From assembly GCF_002813425.1 (NCBI RefSeq), contig NZ_PHUL01000001.1:3773001-3837000 (forward strand): a stretch of 64,000 nt of DNA, in the 5' to 3' direction. The notes under the pieces are model-generated. The model did no database searches. It had not been told where the DNA came from and saw only the letters and a program-made list of their open reading frames with translations. Positions 59,994-64,000 of this stretch are shown here, in pieces. The stretch comes from Cellulophaga sp. RHA19 (GTDB lineage Bacteria > Bacteroidota > Bacteroidia > Flavobacteriales > Flavobacteriaceae). A program made the position numbers and the translations under genes. How positions within the stretch are numbered: position 1 is the first letter of the stretch; every line of letters begins with the position of its first letter.

Positions 59994-61502
59994 TTAGCGT
60001 AGTACTTTTTTAAGTACACCCAACATACCTCTAATAAAAGTAGCACTGGTTAACACTTTTACAATTGGGTTTTGTCTTGTGCTTTTAGAACGACTACTTG
60101 TACGCTTTGCCGCTGGTTTTTCTTTTTCTTTTGCTGCTATTTGCTCTGCCTTTTCAATTTTCTTATTCAGCATTTCATAAGCACTTTCCCTATCTATAAT
60201 ATCATTGTATTTTTTAACTAAAGAAGAAGCGTCTATTACTTCCTTTAATTCTTTATCTGTTAAAATATCCATACGGCTCATAGGTGCACGTAACATAGTA
60301 GCTGCTAAAGGCGTTGGTCTTCCTTTTTCATCTAAAGCAGAAATTAAAGCTTCTCCAATACCCAAAGAAGTTAACACATCTTCTGTGTCATAATACTCAC
60401 TATCTGGGTAATTTTGTGCCGCTAATTTAATAGCTTTTCTATCTTTAGCTGTAAATGCACGTAAAGCGTGTTGCACTTTTAACCCTAATTGAGCCAAAAC
60501 ATCTTCTGGAACATCAGCAGGGTTTTGTGTTACAAAGTATACACCAATACCTTTAGAACGTATTAATTTTACAATACTTTCTATTTGATTTAACAAAGCT
60601 TTAGATGCTTCATCAAAAATTAAGTGAGCTTCATCTATAAACAACACCAACTCTGGCTTGTCACTATCTCCTTGCTCAGGAAAAGTATCATAAATTTCAG
60701 CTAAAAGACTCAACATAAAAGTTGAAAACAATTTAGGTCTGTCTTGTATATCTGTTAACCTTAAAATATTAATGTAGCCTCTTCCGTTTTCATCAATCCT
60801 GGTTAAGTCATCAACATCAAAAGATTTTTCACCAAAAAATAAATCGGCTCCTTGCTGTTCTAGTTCTATTACTTTTCTAAGAATAGTACCTGTAGATGCA
60901 GAAGAAATTCTTCCGTAGCTCTCTTTAAATTCGGCCTTACCTTCATCTGTAGCATATTGCAGTACCTTTTTAAAATCTTTAAGATCTAAAAGCGGTAATT
61001 TATTATCATCGCAATACTTAAAAATAACAGCAACAATACCTTCTTGTGTTACGGTTAAGTCTAAAATTCTAGAAAGTAATACTGGTCCAAATTCTGATAC
61101 TGTAGCTCTTAATTTTACTCCATCTTGCTCAGACAAAGACAAAATTTCTACAGGAAAACTTTTAGCTTCAAAAGGCAAACCAATTTGAGCATGGCGTTCG
61201 TCAATTTTAGGATGTCCTGCACTTGGTTGCGCTATACCACTTAAATCACCTTTTAAATCCATTAGCATTACTGGCACACCTTTATCAGATAAATTCTCTG
61301 CCAATACCTGCAATGTTTTTGTTTTTCCGGTACCTGTTGCACCAGCAATTAAACCGTGACGGTTAAGAGTTTTTAAAGGTATTTTTACAAATGCATTAGT
61401 AACGGTTTCCCCTTCTACTATACCAGCACCCATAGTTATAAAGTCTCCTTTTGTAGTATACCCTTTTTCTATGTCTGCTAAAAATTTTTCCTTGGTGCTC
61501 AT
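59994..61502 (-). CDS. HerA/DUF853-type ATPase
   Basis: 502 residues. Walker A GATGTGKT at residues 54-61 follows NRHGLIA. Further motifs are MDLKGDLSGIAQPSAGHP and the Walker B LVLFIDEAHLIFDEA. The C-terminal Lys-rich tail PAAKRTSSRSKSTRQN is likely unstructured. The family is the HerA-like helicases/YjgR (DUF853). They are AAA-type DNA or RNA pumping ATPases of unclear cellular role. It ends 42 bases from the next gene and is divergent from queE. Confidence 0.85.
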   Translation of the reverse strand: MSTKEKFLADIEKGYTTKGDFITMGAGIVEGETVTNAFVKIPLKTLNRHGLIAGATGTGKTKTLQVLAENLSDKGVPVMLMDLKGDLSGIAQPSAGHPKIDERHAQIGLPFEAKSFPVEILSLSEQDGVKLRATVSEFGPVLLSRILDLTVTQEGIVAVIFKYCDDNKLPLLDLKDFKKVLQYATDEGKAEFKESYGRISSASTGTILRKVIELEQQGADLFFGEKSFDVDDLTRIDENGRGYINILRLTDIQDRPKLFSTFMLSLLAEIYDTFPEQGDSDKPELVLFIDEAHLIFDEASKALLNQIESIVKLIRSKGIGVYFVTQNPADVPEDVLAQLGLKVQHALRAFTAKDRKAIKLAAQNYPDSEYYDTEDVLTSLGIGEALISALDEKGRPTPLAATMLRAPMSRMDILTDKELKEVIDASSLVKKYNDIIDRESAYEMLNKKIEKAEQIAAKEKEKPAAKRTSSRSKSTRQNPIVKVLTSATFIRGMLGVLKKVLR

Positions 61503-61650
61503 TTCTTAAAATTTTGATAAAAATAGCTTAAATTTAAACAACTAAAAAGAGAAGTTTTACTGTAAACACAATAAAACTCTAAGTTATTGATGCTATTTTT
61601 TTATTTTTTTTTGACGAACAAGTTAACCAGCTGCTATCTTTTACTTAAAG

Positions 61651-61682
61651 TTAGATAGTAAAAAACAAAAAATGTATCTTTG
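61651..61682 (+). promoter_or_regulatory. queE promoter
   Basis: TATCTTTG (61675-61682) is an exact -7 element, with a TTA-containing -33 near 61651. The start point would fall at about 61687, exactly at the supported ATG, so the mRNA is probably leaderless. The ATG at 61672 lies inside the promoter and cannot be used. Confidence 0.65.
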
Positions 61683-61686
61683 CATA

Positions 61687-62319
61687 ATGGTTAAAAATGA
61701 GGTATTAGCATTAGTAGACAAAGGAGAAATGCTTCCATTAATGGAAGAATTTTATACCATACAAGGAGAAGGTTTCCATAAAGGAACCGCTGCATATTTT
61801 ATACGTGTAGGTGGTTGCGATGTTGGTTGCCATTGGTGTGATGTTAAGGAGAGTTGGAACGCTGCTACGCACCCACCAACAACTATAGACGCTATTGTAG
61901 ATAACGCTGCAAAATACTCTAACACAATTGTTGTTACTGGTGGCGAGCCTTTAACTTGGAATATGGCTCCGCTTACAGAGGCTTTAAAGGCTAAAAATTT
62001 ACAAACACATATAGAGACATCTGGCGCATACACTTTAACAGGTATTTGGGACTGGATTTGCTTATCTCCTAAAAAAAATAAATTACCACAAGGTATTATT
62101 TATGATAAGGCAGATGAGTTAAAAATGATAATTTACAATAAAAACGATTTTAAATTTGCTGAAGAACAAGCAGCTAAAGTAAATAAAGATTGTATTTTAT
62201 ATTTACAACCAGAATGGAGTGTTAAAGATAAAATGACTCCGTTAATTGTAGACTTTGTAATGAAAAATCCGCAATGGAAAGTATCATTACAAACACACAA
62301 GTATTTAAATATACCATAA
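61687..62319 (+). CDS. queE: 7-carboxy-7-deazaguanine synthase
   Basis: About 210 residues from the ATG at 61687. Radical SAM enzyme of queuosine/7-deazapurine synthesis. It converts 6-carboxy-tetrahydropterin to 7-carboxy-7-deazaguanine. Fe-S ligands C44-x3-C48-x2-C51 are in GCDVGCHWCDVKESW, with the conserved FYTIQGEG start and VVTGGEPLTW. Length is that of the short QueE group. The promoter is leaderless as described. Terminator at 62327-62361 follows. Confidence 0.93.
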   Translation: MVKNEVLALVDKGEMLPLMEEFYTIQGEGFHKGTAAYFIRVGGCDVGCHWCDVKESWNAATHPPTTIDAIVDNAAKYSNTIVVTGGEPLTWNMAPLTEALKAKNLQTHIETSGAYTLTGIWDWICLSPKKNKLPQGIIYDKADELKMIIYNKNDFKFAEEQAAKVNKDCILYLQPEWSVKDKMTPLIVDFVMKNPQWKVSLQTHKYLNIP

Positions 62320-62326
62320 AAACATA

Positions 62327-62361
62327 AAAAAGAAGCTAGTATAAATTATACTAGCTTTTTT
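62327..62361. terminator. Bidirectional intrinsic terminator
   Basis: AAGCTAGTATAA / TTATACTAGCTT, with A-run on the left and T-run on the right. It ends queE and the convergent esterase gene. Confidence 0.85.
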
Positions 62362-62385
62362 AGTTTATAGCTTTTGTATGCGTAG

Positions 62386-63243
62386 CTAATGCTGATGAAA
62401 AGCTGCCGACACAAATTTTAAAACCTCTGGTAAAGACTCCCTCCAGTACGTCCAATTATGTGCCCCATCACGAACTCTGTATTCGTGTGGTATTTTCTTT
62501 TTCATCATAGAAATATGAACTAAGCTATTGCCTTCAAACAAAAAATCTTCATCACCACAATCTATAAACCAACGCACAGATTTTACATCACTTAAAGGTA
62601 TAGTATCTAATAAAGAAATAACCGAGTGTTTCTCAAAATACTTTCGCATTTTATCAATAGACTTATTTTCGCTTTCTGCAAAATCTTTTATTTTTACTGT
62701 GTCTTGTGGCAACATACCTACAGAAGCACTAAGTGGACAAGCAGAAGAAAACAACTCTGGTCTATGCAAAGCATACATAAAAGTACCGCCGCCACCCATA
62801 GATAGTCCAGATATAGCGCGGTATCTTTTTTCACCTTTAATTCTGTATTTACCCTCTACATAAGGCATTAACTCATTAAAAAAGAAATCTTCATAAAGCC
62901 AATTATCAGTATTAAAATACCCACGTTTGCCTGTGTTAGCATCTGGCATTACAATAATCATTGGTGTTGCTTTACCTGCCTTAATGGCTTTGTCTGCTAT
63001 ATGTAAAACCTCTCCAAATTGAACCCATCCAGTATGGTCATCCCCTGCTCCGTGCAGTAAATACAACACAGGGTAATCTCTTTTAGAAGTTTCGTAATCT
63101 GGTGGAAGGTAAATAGAGAAGTTACGATCGCTTTTTAAAATTTCACTAGTAACTTTTAGGTTATCAAAAACCTTACCTGTTTGCGCTTTGGTTATAAAAC
63201 CAAACAACAAACAAAAGCAAATAGTAGGTATTAACTTTTTCAT
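62386..63243 (-). CDS. Secreted esterase (alpha/beta hydrolase, FrsA/XynZ-type)
   Basis: 285 residues with a signal peptide (1-20, ...FITKAQ). VLYLLHGAGDDHTGWVQFGEVLHIADKAI, then ISGLSMGGGGTFMYALHRPELFSSACPLS (nucleophile S in GLSMGG), and DGAHNWTYWRESLPEVL with the catalytic histidine. The D in VMPDANTGKRGYFNTDNW is also typical. This is the carbohydrate-esterase/enterobactin-esterase-like type, often acting on feruloyl or sugar esters. Periplasmic or secreted. Confidence 0.85.
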   Translation of the reverse strand: MKKLIPTICFCLLFGFITKAQTGKVFDNLKVTSEILKSDRNFSIYLPPDYETSKRDYPVLYLLHGAGDDHTGWVQFGEVLHIADKAIKAGKATPMIIVMPDANTGKRGYFNTDNWLYEDFFFNELMPYVEGKYRIKGEKRYRAISGLSMGGGGTFMYALHRPELFSSACPLSASVGMLPQDTVKIKDFAESENKSIDKMRKYFEKHSVISLLDTIPLSDVKSVRWFIDCGDEDFLFEGNSLVHISMMKKKIPHEYRVRDGAHNWTYWRESLPEVLKFVSAAFHQH

Positions 63244-63280
63244 AAAACAATATTTAAGTAGGCTAATGCTTCTTAAATAT

Positions 63281-63314
63281 AAAAAATGTAGTCCTGTTTT
63301 GGACTACATTCTCT
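63281..63314 (-). terminator. Intrinsic terminator
   Basis: AATGTAGTCC / GGACTACATT with loop TGTTTT and T-run on the minus strand (TTTTTATATTT). It ends the 63367-64000 gene. Confidence 0.8.
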
Positions 63315-63366
63315 TTAAAGCTTGTAATATATTGGTTAACCTACCAAGAAGTAACAAACATAAATT

Positions 63367-64000
63367 TTAAAATCTTTCTTTTTTTAGCGATACTAAATCT
63401 TCTTCCGTAACTACTCTAAAAGCAAATTTATATCCTTGAAAAGCAGCAAAACCATAAAATAAAATATCTATAGGACTAAATGATTCCGTCATTAATGAAA
63501 AAACTTCATCTAAGTTAAAAGCCGTTACTACATCTAAATAACCAACACTTGCGTAATCTGCCATAAAGCCTACAATACTAAAATAGTTTCCTAAAACACA
63601 GCTTAAGATTGCAATAATTGCACCTGTAAACCCAAAAATAGGATCTATTCCTTTACCAAAATAACGCATAGCAATACCAACTCCTGCCCCTATAGCTATT
63701 GCCATATACCCTATTTGATACCCGGTAACAACAGTAATTAAACCCCAAAGTAAAGCTCCCAAAAGACCAACTACCAAACCAGCGGTTAAAGCTAATTTAT
63801 AATTTTGATGCGTTCTTAATTTTTCTAATTCTTTTTCTGACACTGCAATAGTGGCTTCCTCCCCACCTATTTCTTCAGTTTTACTAAGACGTTCTTCTGC
63901 TTCTTCATCTAAATTAAAAGTACTACACTTTAAGTTAAAGTCTGCTTTTTGGTTAGTTAAACCGCATAGTAAACCTTCTTGCATATCTAATTTACGATTG
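63367..64000 (-). CDS. Membrane protein with N-terminal cysteine-containing segment (5' end outside window)
   Basis: The frame has no stop between the ATG at 63984 and the window edge and reads ...NRKLD-MQEGLLCGLTNQKADFNLKC upstream. So the start lies beyond 64000 and the 63984 ATG is internal. The region ahead of the TM segments has the pattern NRKxD...G..C.LTN.KADF...C, a short zinc-ribbon-like motif seen at the start of similar flavobacterial proteins. Four transmembrane helices follow (about 65-85, 90-105, 115-140 and a C-terminal one at 170-190). Function unknown. Confidence 0.6.
   Translation of the reverse strand, partial: NRKLDMQEGLLCGLTNQKADFNLKCSTFNLDEEAEERLSKTEEIGGEEATIAVSEKELEKLRTHQNYKLALTAGLVVGLLGALLWGLITVVTGYQIGYMAIAIGAGVGIAMRYFGKGIDPIFGFTGAIIAILSCVLGNYFSIVGFMADYASVGYLDVVTAFNLDEVFSLMTESFSPIDILFYGFAAFQGYKFAFRVVTEEDLVSLKKERF

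Noticed and set aside
61672-61686. Longer QueE start (MYLCI...)
   Set aside because: That ATG lies inside the -7 element; the family start is the ATG at 61687.

Overview
The window is a 64 kb chromosomal stretch from a member of the Bacteroidota, most likely a marine Flavobacteriaceae. The evidence is strong AT-richness, promoters of the Bacteroidota type (TAnnTTTG about 18-19 bases after a TTG), many short Sec and lipoprotein genes, a TonB receptor with a CarboxypepD_reg-like N-terminus followed by a DUF4374 lipoprotein, and near absence of Shine-Dalgarno sites. I cannot name the species. No rRNA, tRNA, CRISPR array, transposase or integrase was seen.

Layout. 1-10.4 kb: an accessory block, nearly all on the minus strand, of small lipoproteins and membrane proteins, including a lipoprotein that carries only the GDNDTFP part of DUF2723 proteins, and a SUFU-domain protein. 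10.7-14.3 kb: an FAD/NAD(P)-binding protein, a DTW-domain tRNA-modifying enzyme and a glycerophosphodiesterase. 14.9-19.95 kb: a run of single minus-strand genes (hypotheticals, two DUF6624-like proteins, an SMI1/KNR4 protein, a HEPN-like protein), mostly separated by 75-200 bp elements with imperfect inverted ends and GTTRKYR / RCACAAC-like boxes. This resembles integron gene cassettes without an integrase. A second HEPN gene at 37.2-38.5 kb is bracketed in the same way. 21.6-31.4 kb: a probable metal/siderophore-uptake and extracytoplasmic redox locus (PepSY-flavodoxin-FNR reductase, a DUF2271 protein with a flavinylation motif, ankyrin protein, AraC regulator, TonB receptor, DUF4374 lipoprotein). 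33-34.1 kb: a merC-folE operon under two palindromes that overlap the promoter. 34.2-37.2 kb: more small accessory genes, with one decayed gene and one acyl-carrier-protein fragment.

39-64 kb is mostly housekeeping and metabolic: a YtxH / holin-like / DUF6327-like stress membrane module, universal stress protein and anaerobic HemN, sugar handling (lactonase, FucP-type transporter, aldose 1-epimerase, sugar O-acetyltransferase), an MBL-rhodanese sulfur enzyme next to a SulP transporter, cysteine synthase, an FtsX/LolCE-type permease, a NamZ/DUF1343 muramidase, sterol desaturase, YkgJ, methyltransferase, metalloprotease, VOC protein, hydrolases, cupin, HerA-like ATPase, QueE and an esterase.

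Regulatory reading. Four copies of a promoter with the same architecture (palindrome CAATTAC...GTAATTG whose edge is the -33 TTG, 18 bases, then TANATTG) lie in front of otherwise unrelated accessory genes, including both HEPN genes. One copy is orphaned and would drive a short RNA. CRP/FNR-like palindromes sit about 41 bases upstream of the predicted start points of hemN and of the MBL-rhodanese gene, which suggests control by low oxygen or sulfur/nitrosative signals. All functional assignments are by eye from motifs; no database search was run.
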